This document shows positions 1 through 9,648 of a DNA stretch of 46,950 nt, one piece after another. The notes under the pieces were generated by a model. The model ran no database searches and was not told where the DNA came from. It saw only the letters and a list, made by a program, of their open reading frames with translations. Position 1 is the stretch's first letter, and every line of letters starts with the position of its first letter. The stretch is from assembly GCA_017515465.1 (NCBI GenBank), contig JAFWFV010000036.1, forward strand, positions 1 through 46,950, written 5' to 3'. Made by a program: the position numbers and the translations under genes. This DNA comes from Clostridiales bacterium. GTDB lineage: Bacteria > Bacillota > Clostridia > Saccharofermentanales > Saccharofermentanaceae.

Positions 1-921
1 AAGGACCTGATCGAAGAATACGGCTTAGATAAGAAGTTCAATGTTGTAAAGACTGCATCAGTAGAGGAGTGCCTGGATGACATGTCAATGATCGATGACA
101 TGGAGGTAGTCTTCTTCAGCGGCATCCACAGCCATGACAGGAACGTACTGCTCAAGTACTGCATCTATAACAACAAGCAGGTCTACATGATCCCCCGTAT
201 CGGTGACGTAATAATGAGCAGCGCACAGCAGATGCACATGTTCCATCTGCCGATGCTGAGAGTTAACAGGTATAACCCCAGCCCCATGTTCCTGTTCGTT
301 AAGAGAGTGTTCGATATCGTATGTTCATTCCTGGGTCTGATCGTCCTGTCTCCGGTCTTCCTCGTAACTGCCATAGCGATCAAGGCAACTGACAAGGGAC
401 CGGTGTTCTACAAGCAGGAGCGCCTTACCAAGGACGGCAAGAGATTCATGATCCACAAGTTCAGGAGCATGAGGGTCGATGCCGAGAAGGACGGAGTTGC
501 CAGACTGTCCACCGGTGATAATGATGACAGGATCACTCCCGTAGGACGTTTCATCCGCAAGTGCAGGATAGATGAGCTTCCCCAGCTCATTGACATATTA
601 GCCGGCAATCTCTCCGTTGTAGGTCCCAGGCCTGAGCGTCCTGAGATCGCTGCGGAATATGAAATTGAAATGCCGGAGTTCCAGCTCAGGCTCCAGGCCA
701 AGGCAGGCCTTACGGGCTATGCCCAGGTTTACGGCAAATATAACACAACACCCTATGACAAACTGCAGATGGATCTGATGTATATAGCGCGTCCCAGCCT
801 GGCTGAGGATATGCGCATCTGTTTTGCAACAGTAAAGATCCTGTTTATGCCAGACAGTACTGAGGGTGTTGCTGAAGGACAGACGACTGCTATGGACAGT
901 GGATCAAATGAGGTAGAATGA
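1..921 (+). CDS. Undecaprenyl-phosphate sugar-1-phosphate transferase, 5' end missing
   Basis: The frame is open from base 1, so the gene starts upstream; 306 residues are visible. It initiates glycan assembly by moving a sugar-1-phosphate from a nucleotide sugar to undecaprenyl phosphate at the inner face of the membrane. The first ~95 visible residues look like the end of the Rossmann/CoA-binding-like region found in long WbaP/WcaJ-type proteins. A hydrophobic segment follows (residues ~105-125), then the PF02397 catalytic core with KFRSM (~153), DELPQL (~191) and GPRPE (~208). The substrate sugar cannot be read from the sequence. It overlaps the next gene by 4 bases (ATGA). Its base composition is richer in G+C than the genes that follow. 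Confidence 0.93.
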   Translation, partial: KDLIEEYGLDKKFNVVKTASVEECLDDMSMIDDMEVVFFSGIHSHDRNVLLKYCIYNNKQVYMIPRIGDVIMSSAQQMHMFHLPMLRVNRYNPSPMFLFVKRVFDIVCSFLGLIVLSPVFLVTAIAIKATDKGPVFYKQERLTKDGKRFMIHKFRSMRVDAEKDGVARLSTGDNDDRITPVGRFIRKCRIDELPQLIDILAGNLSVVGPRPERPEIAAEYEIEMPEFQLRLQAKAGLTGYAQVYGKYNTTPYDKLQMDLMYIARPSLAEDMRICFATVKILFMPDSTEGVAEGQTTAMDSGSNEVE

Positions 922-1985
922 AAGTATTACTTGTAACTTTTTCTGATAATGCAGATCATCAGGATACACTCTTTGGACTGTACGAACAGCTTGGATCAAA
1001 ATGTGATGCTTATCTGATAGCAATTAAAGATCCTAAGGTTCCTGTAAAAATGACTGATCATACATGGCTAGTTGATTGTCCCAAACGACCGGGAATAGAA
1101 GCAAAGACTTTTGCACTTCACATTTTACTTCCACTTATCAGCAGGATAAAAAAAGAGAAGTTTGATGTTATTTATTTTGAGTCTCTTCACGTTTGGAATG
1201 TTGCTATTATGATGGCACTTGGCAAGAAGGTGCATACATATCAAGTTATACATGAGGTTATTCCTCATGAGGGTGATAAGCAAGTAAAAGGCGTTGATTT
1301 CATGAACAAAGTCGTGTGCAAAAGAGCGGGGACAATTGTTCTGAGAAATCAGAAATACATAGAGGATTTGATAAGTCAGTATAGCGTAAAACCAGATAGA
1401 GTTAAGTACCTTGAACTGTGGCGAAGATATCCGGAGTTCACTGCCCCGGTTCATGCCGGAAGGATGCTATTCTTTGGACGTATTAATCCATATAAGGGTG
1501 CAGATAATCTTCTGAAGATAGTCCGCCTTTGTCCAGAAATACAGTTTGATGTTGTTGGAAGAGTTGATCCTCAGATGGAACAGGTTGTTGAGGAATTAAA
1601 GACGGAAAGCAATGTAAGATTGAATAACGAATATGTGTCTGATGATGAGATGCGAGATTCCTTTATAGGCTGTGACTGGGCGATAGTTCCATACAATTCC
1701 GCATCACAGAGCGGGATAATCATAGATGCATATAAATACTCCCGTCCTGTTATAGCATTTGATGTCGGAGCAATAGCAGAACAGATAGATGATTGTAAGA
1801 GCGGTTATTTAGTTAATGCTGGTGACATAGAAGCATTTGCTGCAAAGATAAAAGAAGTAAATGCAATGAAAGTTTCTGACTATGACTCGATGTGCAGGTA
1901 TGCGTATGATTATGGAAGTGGAAAATATGCTGCAAGTGGAGCAGTAGAACGTTTTATCAATATGATACAGGGAGCTAGTTTATGA
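918..1985 (+). CDS. GT4-like glycosyltransferase (GT-B fold)
   Basis: 355 residues. The N-terminal half is a Rossmann-like acceptor domain starting MKVLLVTFSDNAD. The C-terminal half has the donor-site pattern of glycogen-phosphorylase-like GT4 enzymes: FFGRINPYKGADNLL (~190), then DWAIVPYNSASQSGIIIDA and a stretch ending RPVIAFDVGAIAEQI. No membrane segment is seen, so it should act at the cytoplasmic face on the lipid-linked glycan. It overlaps the upstream sugar-phosphate transferase by 4 bases and hddA by 4 bases. Its neighbours make GDP-heptose, so it may transfer heptose, but donor and acceptor are not determined by sequence. Confidence 0.82.
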   Translation: MKVLLVTFSDNADHQDTLFGLYEQLGSKCDAYLIAIKDPKVPVKMTDHTWLVDCPKRPGIEAKTFALHILLPLISRIKKEKFDVIYFESLHVWNVAIMMALGKKVHTYQVIHEVIPHEGDKQVKGVDFMNKVVCKRAGTIVLRNQKYIEDLISQYSVKPDRVKYLELWRRYPEFTAPVHAGRMLFFGRINPYKGADNLLKIVRLCPEIQFDVVGRVDPQMEQVVEELKTESNVRLNNEYVSDDEMRDSFIGCDWAIVPYNSASQSGIIIDAYKYSRPVIAFDVGAIAEQIDDCKSGYLVNAGDIEAFAAKIKEVNAMKVSDYDSMCRYAYDYGSGKYAASGAVERFINMIQGASL

Positions 1986-2995
1986 TCATCACTAAGACCC
2001 CATTCAGAATGTCATTCTTCGGTGGCGGCACCGATATGGAATCATTCTTCAGAGAGAATGGAGGGGCTGTAATATCAACATCATTCGACAAGTATTGTTA
2101 TGTGATAGTACGTCACCTTCCGCGCTTCTTTGATTATAGTACAGAGTTGTCATACTCCAAGATAGAGCGGATAACTGATATTGAAGATATTAATCATCCT
2201 GCAGTCCGCAATGCTATGAAGATGCTCGATATGCATGAGATAAGACTTACCTATGAGGCTGATCTTCCTGCACGTTCTGGTCTCGGCACGAGTTCTTCCT
2301 TTGCAGTAGGAATGCTTAATGCATTTTACGCATTAAAGGGCAAATATGCTGATAAGAAGAAACTTGCTGATGAAGCAATCTATCTGGAACGTGTTCTCTG
2401 CAATGAGGCAGGTGGTTGGCAGGATCAGATAGCAGCATCATACGGAGGGTTTAATAAGATCGTCTTTAACACGGATGGCACTTACGATGTATTCCCTCTC
2501 ATCATCCATCCTGACCGCAAGAATCTTCTTAACGATAACCTCATGATGTTTTTTACAGGATTTACAAGGTTCTCTTCTGAGACACAGAAGGAGAATGCTG
2601 CTGGTTACGCGGAGAAGATTGCACAACTTAAAGAAATGCTGACTCTTGTTGATGAGGCAGAGAAGATATTAACTGATAATCACAGTGATATGAATGAATT
2701 CGGTCGCTTGCTCGACAAGACATGGAGACTTAAGAGGCAGACTGGCGGAGCAATAACTACAAACAGTATAGATGAACTGTATGAGAAGGGTATCAGAGCC
2801 GGTGCTTTAGGCGGTAAGCTTCTTGGAGCAGGCGGCGGAGGATTCCTTTTATTCTATGTGCAGCCTGAGAAGCAGGAAGCTGTTAAGGAAGCCATGAAGG
2901 ATCTGCTTTATGTTCCGTTTAGATTTGAAGACGGTGGTACACGTGTGATCCACTATACACCTGAGATATATATTCCTAAGGAAGAACTGGAATAA
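1982..2995 (+). CDS. hddA: D-glycero-alpha-D-manno-heptose-7-phosphate 1-kinase
   Basis: 337 residues, GHMP kinase family. The start MIITKTPFRMSFFGGGTD is typical of HddA. The glycine/serine-rich ATP loop is seen as LPARSGLGTSSS (~94-105) and the C-terminal GHMP motif as KLLGAGGGGFLLF. It phosphorylates C1 of D-glycero-alpha-D-manno-heptose 7-phosphate in the GDP-heptose pathway. It overlaps the HddC-GmhB fusion by one base (TAATG), and GmhA follows, so all four activities of the pathway are contiguous. GHMP kinases of this subgroup also include fucokinase-like enzymes; the neighbours make the heptose assignment strong. Confidence 0.88.
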   Translation: MIITKTPFRMSFFGGGTDMESFFRENGGAVISTSFDKYCYVIVRHLPRFFDYSTELSYSKIERITDIEDINHPAVRNAMKMLDMHEIRLTYEADLPARSGLGTSSSFAVGMLNAFYALKGKYADKKKLADEAIYLERVLCNEAGGWQDQIAASYGGFNKIVFNTDGTYDVFPLIIHPDRKNLLNDNLMMFFTGFTRFSSETQKENAAGYAEKIAQLKEMLTLVDEAEKILTDNHSDMNEFGRLLDKTWRLKRQTGGAITTNSIDELYEKGIRAGALGGKLLGAGGGGFLLFYVQPEKQEAVKEAMKDLLYVPFRFEDGGTRVIHYTPEIYIPKEELE

Positions 2996-4308
2996 TGAAG
3001 ACAGTAATCATGGCTGGAGGCAAGGGGACACGGATCAGTTCCGTTGCATCCGACATACCAAAGCCAATGATAAAGATAGATGGTAAGCCCGTTCTCGAGC
3101 GTGAGATAGAATGCTTAAGAGAGCAGGGTTTTGTTGATCTTATAATTACAGTTTCTCACTTGGGTTCTGTTATCAAAGAATACTTTGGAGACGGTAGTAA
3201 GTTCGGTGTTAGCATTCATTATTACGATGAAGAGCAACCTCTAGGTAATGCAGGTGCTCTTTATAAACTGAGGGATCAGCTTGACGATGACTTTCTTCTT
3301 TTGAATGCTGATTCTGTATTCGATGTTGATTTCAACAGATTCGTTGATCATCACAGACAGAAGGGAGGTCTTGTTACTCTCTTCACACATCCCAATAGTC
3401 ATCCGTATGACAGCGGAGTCTTGATTGCAGAAGATAATGGTGCAGTTACGACATGGCTGACCAAAGAAGATATAAGACCTCAGTGGTACCGTAATCGTGT
3501 CAATGCAGGTCTTCATGTCATCAATCCCAAAGTATTAGACATGACTGGAGTTGATGCAGCAACTGTTGGAACTGAGATAGACGGCAAGATAGTAAAAGTT
3601 GATCTCGATCGTCAGGTGTTGAAGCCTTTATGCGGAACCAACCAGATGTTCTGCTATGACAGTCCTGAATATGTCAAGGATATGGGAACACCTGACCGAT
3701 ATGAGAAAGTTTGTGAAGACTTTGAATCAGGTCGCGTTAAAGCAAAGAACCTGAAGCAAAAGCAGAAAGCGATCTTCCTTGATCGTGACGGAACGATAAA
3801 TAAATATGTTGGATTCCTTCGTGAAATTGATGAATTTGAATTGCTGCCAGGTGTTGCAGATGCGATCAAGAAGATCAACGATTCCGGTTACCTTGCGATC
3901 GTAGTTACAAATCAGCCTGTAATCGCCAGAGGAGAAGTAACAGTATCAGAATTGCAAATGATCCACAATAAGATGGAAACACTCTTGGGAGAACAGGGAG
4001 CATATCTTGATGCGATATATTACTGTCCTCATCATCCGCACAAGGGTTATGAAGGCGAGATCCCTGAACTGAAGATCGAGTGTGAATGTAGGAAACCGAA
4101 GCCCGGATTGTTGATTAAGGCAGCAGAAGAATTCAATATCGATCTGTCACAATCCTGGATGGCAGGTGACGACGAGAACGATATTAAGGCAGGTATTGAA
4201 GCAGGATGCAGAACAGCGCTGATCGGCACTGATGATCTGGGACAAACTATTAGTGTAAGATCACTTGAAGAAGCAATCGATCTGATCCTTGAGGGGAATA
4301 GAATATGA
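2995..4308 (+). CDS. hddC: Fused heptose-1-phosphate guanylyltransferase and heptose-1,7-bisphosphate phosphatase
   Basis: 437 residues in two domains. Residues 1-~240 are a sugar-nucleotidyltransferase: AGGKGTRISS at 7-16, LLLNADSVFD at 101-110, and NAGLHV near 170. Residues ~257-437 are a HAD phosphatase of the GmhB type: FLDRDGTINK at 261-270, VVTNQP (~303), the zinc cluster Cys344/His346 with Cys363/Cys365, and AGDDENDI. HddC and GmhB are usually separate proteins. Here one polypeptide would remove the C7 phosphate and then add GMP, the last two steps to GDP-D-glycero-alpha-D-manno-heptose. The start is fixed by a one-base overlap with hddA; the gene overlaps gmhA by 4 bases. Confidence 0.9.
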   Translation: MKTVIMAGGKGTRISSVASDIPKPMIKIDGKPVLEREIECLREQGFVDLIITVSHLGSVIKEYFGDGSKFGVSIHYYDEEQPLGNAGALYKLRDQLDDDFLLLNADSVFDVDFNRFVDHHRQKGGLVTLFTHPNSHPYDSGVLIAEDNGAVTTWLTKEDIRPQWYRNRVNAGLHVINPKVLDMTGVDAATVGTEIDGKIVKVDLDRQVLKPLCGTNQMFCYDSPEYVKDMGTPDRYEKVCEDFESGRVKAKNLKQKQKAIFLDRDGTINKYVGFLREIDEFELLPGVADAIKKINDSGYLAIVVTNQPVIARGEVTVSELQMIHNKMETLLGEQGAYLDAIYYCPHHPHKGYEGEIPELKIECECRKPKPGLLIKAAEEFNIDLSQSWMAGDDENDIKAGIEAGCRTALIGTDDLGQTISVRSLEEAIDLILEGNRI

Positions 4309-4976
4309 AGACACTTGAACCAAGGTTAGCAAAGAATGTTGATTATCTGATACAGCGTTATCCTGAACTGGCAGAGATAAGAGAAAGTATAATTGATGCT
4401 TACTTCGTTATGGAAGAATGCTATGAGCATGACGGTAAACTCCTTATCGCAGGTAATGGAGGATCTGCTGCAGACTCTGAACATATTGCAGGTGAATTAA
4501 TGAAGAGATTCAAATCTCCAAGACCTGTCACGCCTGAGTTTGCACAGAAACTTAAAGAGGTAGATCCTGTCAGGGGAGAGCAATTAGCTAAGAACCTTGA
4601 ATGCAGCCTTATGGCCATACCGCTTGTAGCTCACGAGGCACTTACAACTGCATACATTAATGATGTTGATGGGTTAGGTGTATTTGCTCAACAGTTATTC
4701 GGATTCGGACGTAAAGGAGATGTATTCCTTGGAATATCTACTTCCGGTAACAGCAGAAATGTTTTGTATGCAACAGTAGTAGCACGAGCTCTTGGTATAA
4801 AAGTAATCGGTCTTACAGGAGCAGATGGTGGAGAATTGGCATCTGTATCTGATGTGTGTGTTAAGGCACCATCAACTGAAACATATTTGATCCAGGAGTA
4901 TCATCTGCCGATATATCATTGTTGGTGTTTGATGTTGGAAGATAGGTTCTTTGATAATAGAGGAAGTATCGTTTGA
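4305..4976 (+). CDS. gmhA: Sedoheptulose-7-phosphate isomerase
   Basis: 223 residues, SIS-domain isomerase making D-glycero-D-manno-heptose 7-phosphate from sedoheptulose 7-phosphate, the first step of the pathway. GNGGSAADSEHIAGEL (~49-64) and GISTSGNSRNV (~143) are the sugar-phosphate loops, and the late ..YHLPIYHCWC segment supplies the conserved histidine region. It is slightly longer than the ~192-residue E. coli enzyme, like other GmhA proteins in GDP-heptose clusters. It overlaps both neighbours, so it is in the same operon. Confidence 0.9.
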   Translation: MKTLEPRLAKNVDYLIQRYPELAEIRESIIDAYFVMEECYEHDGKLLIAGNGGSAADSEHIAGELMKRFKSPRPVTPEFAQKLKEVDPVRGEQLAKNLECSLMAIPLVAHEALTTAYINDVDGLGVFAQQLFGFGRKGDVFLGISTSGNSRNVLYATVVARALGIKVIGLTGADGGELASVSDVCVKAPSTETYLIQEYHLPIYHCWCLMLEDRFFDNRGSIV

Positions 4977-6082
4977 AACTTTTATACATAACAAGTCTGT
5001 CAGGAAAACGAGTAAACGGCTTTATGCGCAGTGCTATTTTGGCTGCGAAGCAACTTGGCTTTGAGTTTGTAATGGCTTGTAATACAAATGGTTCTGATAA
5101 AGAGGGATATGAAGAAGATTGTAAATCGTACGGAATACGATTGGAACATATTTGTTTTAATCGAAATCCCTTTTCTTCTCAGAATATAAAAGCCTATCAA
5201 CAATTACTTGAATTGATGAAGAAAGAGCATTTTGATATTGTTCATTGTAATACACCAATTGGGGGCCTACTGGGAAGAATATGTGCTCGGAAAACAAGAA
5301 TACCTTGCGTTATATACATGGCGCATGGCTTTCATTTTTGGAAGGGAGCACCGATTAAGAATTGGCTCTTATACTATCCAGTCGAATTGTTTCTTTCTAA
5401 GTGGACCGATGTGTTGATTACGATAACACAAGAAGACTTTGAGCTATCAAAGAAAATGAAAGCAAAACGGAACTCGTATATTCATGGAGTAGGTATAGAT
5501 TTATCTAACTTTGTAAGGCGAAAAAGTGCGGATAGAAATGTAGAACTAAGGAATGAACTAGCAATCCCCACTGACGCTATAGTTTTGCTATCCGTTGGAG
5601 AACTCAATAAAAACAAAAATCAAAAAATAGTTATCAGAGCCATCTCTGAGTTGAAAAGAACAGATGTGTATTATGTGATATGCGGTGAAGGGGAATTGTT
5701 TGATGAGTACAAAGAGTTAACACAAAAACTTGGCATTTCAGACAAAGTTGTTATGACTGGATTTAGAAGTGATGTTTATGAGTTTTATAGAATGGCAGAT
5801 TGCTATATCCATCCTTCAATTAGAGAAGGATTACCTGCATCTATTGTTGAAGCTATGGCGACTGGCGTCCCAGTTTTGGCTACTGATTTCCGAGGAATAA
5901 GAGATATAATTCCGAACAGAGAGCGTTTATTTGATTCATCTAGTATCAGCGATACGGTTCGAGTACTCAATAATTGGTTGAATGAATCTAGTGATGATAG
6001 TGAACAAGAGAACGGGGTTGTTGATTATTATAATCTTGATTCGGTAGTTAACGAATTTGTCCGTTTGTATAAATCAATATAG
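4973..6082 (+). CDS. GT4 glycosyltransferase with TTG start
   Basis: 369 residues, GT-B fold. N-terminal HCNTPIGGLLGRICAR and AHGFHFWKG are typical of EpsD/CapM-like GT4 proteins. The C-terminal donor site shows LSVGELNKNKNQK and HPSIREGLPASIVEAMATGVPV, with the usual E-x7-E pair. The start is a TTG overlapping the gmhA stop by 4 bases, preceded by AGGAAG at 4961-4966; no ATG fits the conserved N-terminus. Composition is much more AT-rich than in gmhA. It is a cytoplasmic transferase for one residue of the repeat unit; the sugar is unknown. Confidence 0.87.
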   Translation: MKLLYITSLSGKRVNGFMRSAILAAKQLGFEFVMACNTNGSDKEGYEEDCKSYGIRLEHICFNRNPFSSQNIKAYQQLLELMKKEHFDIVHCNTPIGGLLGRICARKTRIPCVIYMAHGFHFWKGAPIKNWLLYYPVELFLSKWTDVLITITQEDFELSKKMKAKRNSYIHGVGIDLSNFVRRKSADRNVELRNELAIPTDAIVLLSVGELNKNKNQKIVIRAISELKRTDVYYVICGEGELFDEYKELTQKLGISDKVVMTGFRSDVYEFYRMADCYIHPSIREGLPASIVEAMATGVPVLATDFRGIRDIIPNRERLFDSSSISDTVRVLNNWLNESSDDSEQENGVVDYYNLDSVVNEFVRLYKSI

Positions 6083-6114
6083 TTTTGAAAATAAGTGTAA
6101 TATAGGCTCAAATA

Positions 6115-7290
6115 GTGATGAACACAAAATTACGTATTGATACAAAATCGATTTCATGGATAGGGATTTTTATCGCACTTGGGGTATATCTTAAGGAGTT
6201 CTACCTTATGGACTCTGGGAGTCTTCAACTTGGAGACATATGCTTCATTGTTGCTTTTTTCCTTTCTGTTATTAAATCCAGAATAACATTATCTAAAATT
6301 GATTACAAACTTTTCGCATTTGTGTTTTTGGCAATTCTAATAAATATCTTCTATTGTCTCATTTATAGTGATTATTCCTTTTTGATTTACTCATCCTATT
6401 TAGTATTTTCAGTCATAATAGTGTTACTTACCCGTTCCTTTTATGAGAATAAAACTATACTCAATTATGTGTTGTTTTCGCTAAAGGCAGCCCAATTAAC
6501 ACAAGTTGCAGTGAGCTTTGTAGGAGGAAGGTATCTATTTAGTAGATATACAGGCACATTTAATGATCCCAATCAATTTGGTTATTATATTCTGACGTCA
6601 TTTTTTTTAATCTATATGATTCATCATATGCTTGATACAAAAATGAGGATTTATTGGTATGTAATACCGACATACCTAGTTTTGCTTTCGCAATCTTCTG
6701 GTATGTTATTAGGGTTATCTGTCTTCGCAGTTGTTCTACTTTGGAATGCTACAAAAAACATAAAGAACAAATGGAAATGGGTATTGATTGCAGTGTTGAT
6801 TATTGTTGTAATATTTGCATTTTTACTTAACATAGGGGATAGCACTATGAGTATCGATGAATCTGCCATACAAGTATCAGCTCTAAGAAGAATACTAAAA
6901 CGTATGTCAACAGGAAATATAAGCTTGAAAGGACTTGTGGATAATTACATAAAAGATAGAAGTATAACTAGGGTTATTGAGAACCCTTTTGCGCTATTCT
7001 ATGGAGCGGGTGAAGGGCGTTGGGAGCGATATGCTCAGGGAAATGAAATACACGCAACAATGATAGCATTATGTTTTTACTACGGAATAATTCCTTTTAT
7101 TATGTGGATTGGCTGGATAAGAGATAATGTAATCCGGATTTCAAATGTCTATTACTGCGTCGTCATTGCTTCAATTGTTGAGGCCTGTACTTTAGCAAAC
7201 CATAGGCAACCTTTTTTCTGGATGATATTTGTTTTGTCGGCGAGTTTGTTATGCAAAAAACGAGTTGAAAACTCTTTTTGTAAAAAGTGA
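6115..7290 (+). CDS. Wzy-like O-antigen/capsule polymerase
   Basis: 391 residues with about ten hydrophobic segments and a larger polar loop between ~250 and 310, the layout of Wzy/O-antigen-ligase proteins. It would join lipid-linked repeat units on the outer face of the membrane. Sequence conservation in this family is low, so the call rests on topology and position between glycosyltransferases and a flippase. The longest frame starts at GTG 6115; the ATG at 6118 is equally possible. The upstream ribosome site is weak. It is the only polymerase candidate of this type in the window. Composition is very AT-rich. Confidence 0.75.
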   Translation: MMNTKLRIDTKSISWIGIFIALGVYLKEFYLMDSGSLQLGDICFIVAFFLSVIKSRITLSKIDYKLFAFVFLAILINIFYCLIYSDYSFLIYSSYLVFSVIIVLLTRSFYENKTILNYVLFSLKAAQLTQVAVSFVGGRYLFSRYTGTFNDPNQFGYYILTSFFLIYMIHHMLDTKMRIYWYVIPTYLVLLSQSSGMLLGLSVFAVVLLWNATKNIKNKWKWVLIAVLIIVVIFAFLLNIGDSTMSIDESAIQVSALRRILKRMSTGNISLKGLVDNYIKDRSITRVIENPFALFYGAGEGRWERYAQGNEIHATMIALCFYYGIIPFIMWIGWIRDNVIRISNVYYCVVIASIVEACTLANHRQPFFWMIFVLSASLLCKKRVENSFCKK

Positions 7291-7333
7291 TATGGTGAAA
7301 AGCTTCTTCTGATGGTAGCAATAATGCGATGTT

Positions 7334-8191
7334 ATGGAAAGTGTTGACCATATGAATGAACAAATAGGTGTTAGCATAATATGTAATGCTTTCAATCACG
7401 AAAAGTATATTCGTGACGCTTTGGAAGGCTTTGTTTCTCAGATTACGTCATTTGAGTACGAAGTTTTGATTCACGATGATGCATCAACAGATAATACAGC
7501 GGAAATAATCAAAGAATATGCAACAAAGTATCCCGACATAATAAAGCCAATATATCAAACAACTAACTGTTATTCTCAAGGAATACCCATTTCTATTAAA
7601 TTTCAGTGGCCTCGCGTTAGAGGCAGATATATTGCGATTTGCGAAGGCGATGATTATTGGATAGATCCATACAAACTGCAGAAGCAATTTGATGCATTGG
7701 AAGCAAATCCCAATGTCGATATCTGTGTTCATTCTTCTGTGTGTATTGATGCGGTGACAGGACAGGAACTGAATTTATGTCGACCAAGCAAACACAATTG
7801 TATTATTCCTGTTCAGAGGGTTATAAGGAGAGGCGGGTCATTTGTTCAAACCAATTCGATTGTATATAGGGCAAGCCTTATTTCATATATTCCGCCGTTT
7901 CGTGCTTTTCTAGGTATGGATTATACTTTACAGATTCATGGATCACTAAGAGGAGGAATGCTTTATATTGATGATGTAATGTCTGTATACAGGTCAAATG
8001 TTCCCAATTCATGGACCCAAAAAACGAGAGGAAACCCTGAAAAATATATATCTTTCAAGAAAAAAATGGTCAAAATGCTAAAGATGCTTAATGAGGATAC
8101 TAAGGGGCGTTATTTTGGTGTAATACTATTGGTAATTTTGAAAGAGCGACTATCACTTTTAGTTTTCCGTTTGCGGAGAATTAGCCGATGA
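7334..8191 (+). CDS. GT2 glycosyltransferase
   Basis: 285 residues, GT-A fold. The nucleotide-binding start is GVSIICNAFNHEKYIRDAL, followed by VLIHDDASTDNTAEII and the metal-site region CEGDDYWIDPYKLQKQ (~108-123). The start is uncertain: ATG 7334 gives the full frame, but ATG 7352 (Met7) lies closer to the conserved strand and has GGAAAG upstream at 7336. The last 30 residues are basic and hydrophobic, suggesting membrane contact. It overlaps the flippase gene by 4 bases. Donor sugar unknown. Confidence 0.86.
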   Translation: MESVDHMNEQIGVSIICNAFNHEKYIRDALEGFVSQITSFEYEVLIHDDASTDNTAEIIKEYATKYPDIIKPIYQTTNCYSQGIPISIKFQWPRVRGRYIAICEGDDYWIDPYKLQKQFDALEANPNVDICVHSSVCIDAVTGQELNLCRPSKHNCIIPVQRVIRRGGSFVQTNSIVYRASLISYIPPFRAFLGMDYTLQIHGSLRGGMLYIDDVMSVYRSNVPNSWTQKTRGNPEKYISFKKKMVKMLKMLNEDTKGRYFGVILLVILKERLSLLVFRLRRISR

Positions 8192-9648
8192 CATCTCAAT
8201 CTCTAGGAGGAAATAAAGTAATAAAAAACCTTTCCTGGCGTTTTGCAGAACGTATGGGTGCTCGCGGCGTTGAATTCATAGTATCAATAATCCTTGCACG
8301 TTTGTTGGATACAGAACTGTACGGAACTATTGCTTTGATAATGGTATTCATATCTATTATGCAGGTTTTTGTTGATAGTGGGTTAGGTAATGCATTAATT
8401 CAGAAGAAAGATGCAGATAATGTCGATTTTTCAACAGTTTTTTATTTTAATTTAACCTTCTGTATCGTTCTTTATGCGTTACTATTCTTATTATCTCCCA
8501 TCATTGCGTCTTTCTATGATGATCCGCTTCTTACACCGGTAATTAGAGTGTTAGGTTTAACCATTCTTATTTCTGGAGTGAAGAATGTACAACAGGCATA
8601 TGTATCAAAACACTTGCTTTTTAAGAAATTCTTTTTTGCTACACTAGGAGGAACTATATTTGCGGCGATAGCAGGAATTGCTTTAGCTTACTATGGTTAC
8701 GGTATATGGGCATTAGTTGCGCAGCAGGTTTTAAATGTTGCAATCGATACCATTATTCTATGGATAGTTGTTAAATGGAGACCACAGCGCTCCTTTTCTC
8801 TTGAAAGACTTCGCGGACTCCTGCGTTATGGATGGAAACTCCTTGTTTCCAGTTTGCTGGAGACAGGATATAACGAATTACGCCAACTGATCATAGGCAA
8901 GATGTATACCAAATCAGATCTGGCATATTATGATCGTGCCAGTCAGTTTCCCCGATTCATAACTTCAAACATAAACACATCTATTGACAGTGTTCTGTTC
9001 CCTGCAATGTCTGGTATACAGGACGACAGGGAACGAGTTAAGAATATGACCAGACGCTCAATTAAGGTGAGTACTTTTATCATGGCACCATTGATGGCAG
9101 GGCTGGCAATGTGTTCAACGCAGATTGTCAGTATCCTTCTTACGGAGAAGTGGATGCCTATAGTTCCATATCTTATAATCATGTGTATTACCTACACATT
9201 TATGCCTATTCATACAGCGAACCTTAATGCAATCAAAGCATTGGGAAGAAGCGATTTGTTTTTAACACTGGAGATTATTAAAAAGTGCGTTGGACTCACA
9301 ATCTTGTTGATTTCTATGCAATTTGGTGTAATGGCAATTGCATATAGTCTGCTGGTTAGTAGCGTACTTGGTCAGATTATAAATTCATGGCCAAATAAAA
9401 AACTCTTGAATTATTCTTATATTGATCAATTGAAAGACATCATGCCATCCATTATTATTGCGTGGATAATGGGAGGTGCTGTTTACTTCATTAAGTATAT
9501 TGGGCTTAATGATTATTTTACCCTTGCGATTCAAATCGTGTTGGGAGCTTTGATATATATCTTGCTCTCTAAGCTTTGTCGAATAGACAGTTTTGAATAC
9601 TCATTGAATATGGTCAAAGATGTAATTAAGAACAGAGGTGCGAAATGA
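8188..9648 (+). CDS. Wzx-type lipid-linked oligosaccharide flippase
   Basis: 486 residues with about 12-14 hydrophobic helices; PST/MOP-superfamily flippase of the WzxC/MviN-like type, e.g. the region ERMGARGVEFIVSIILARLL near the N-terminus and LAYYDRASQFPRFITSNI in the middle. It moves undecaprenyl-diphosphate repeat units across the membrane. GGAG at 8175-8178 gives a good ribosome site and the gene overlaps the upstream GT2 by 4 bases. It is of a different subtype from the two other flippases in the window (18542 and 42589), which resemble each other. Confidence 0.88.
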   Translation: MTSQSLGGNKVIKNLSWRFAERMGARGVEFIVSIILARLLDTELYGTIALIMVFISIMQVFVDSGLGNALIQKKDADNVDFSTVFYFNLTFCIVLYALLFLLSPIIASFYDDPLLTPVIRVLGLTILISGVKNVQQAYVSKHLLFKKFFFATLGGTIFAAIAGIALAYYGYGIWALVAQQVLNVAIDTIILWIVVKWRPQRSFSLERLRGLLRYGWKLLVSSLLETGYNELRQLIIGKMYTKSDLAYYDRASQFPRFITSNINTSIDSVLFPAMSGIQDDRERVKNMTRRSIKVSTFIMAPLMAGLAMCSTQIVSILLTEKWMPIVPYLIIMCITYTFMPIHTANLNAIKALGRSDLFLTLEIIKKCVGLTILLISMQFGVMAIAYSLLVSSVLGQIINSWPNKKLLNYSYIDQLKDIMPSIIIAWIMGGAVYFIKYIGLNDYFTLAIQIVLGALIYILLSKLCRIDSFEYSLNMVKDVIKNRGAK

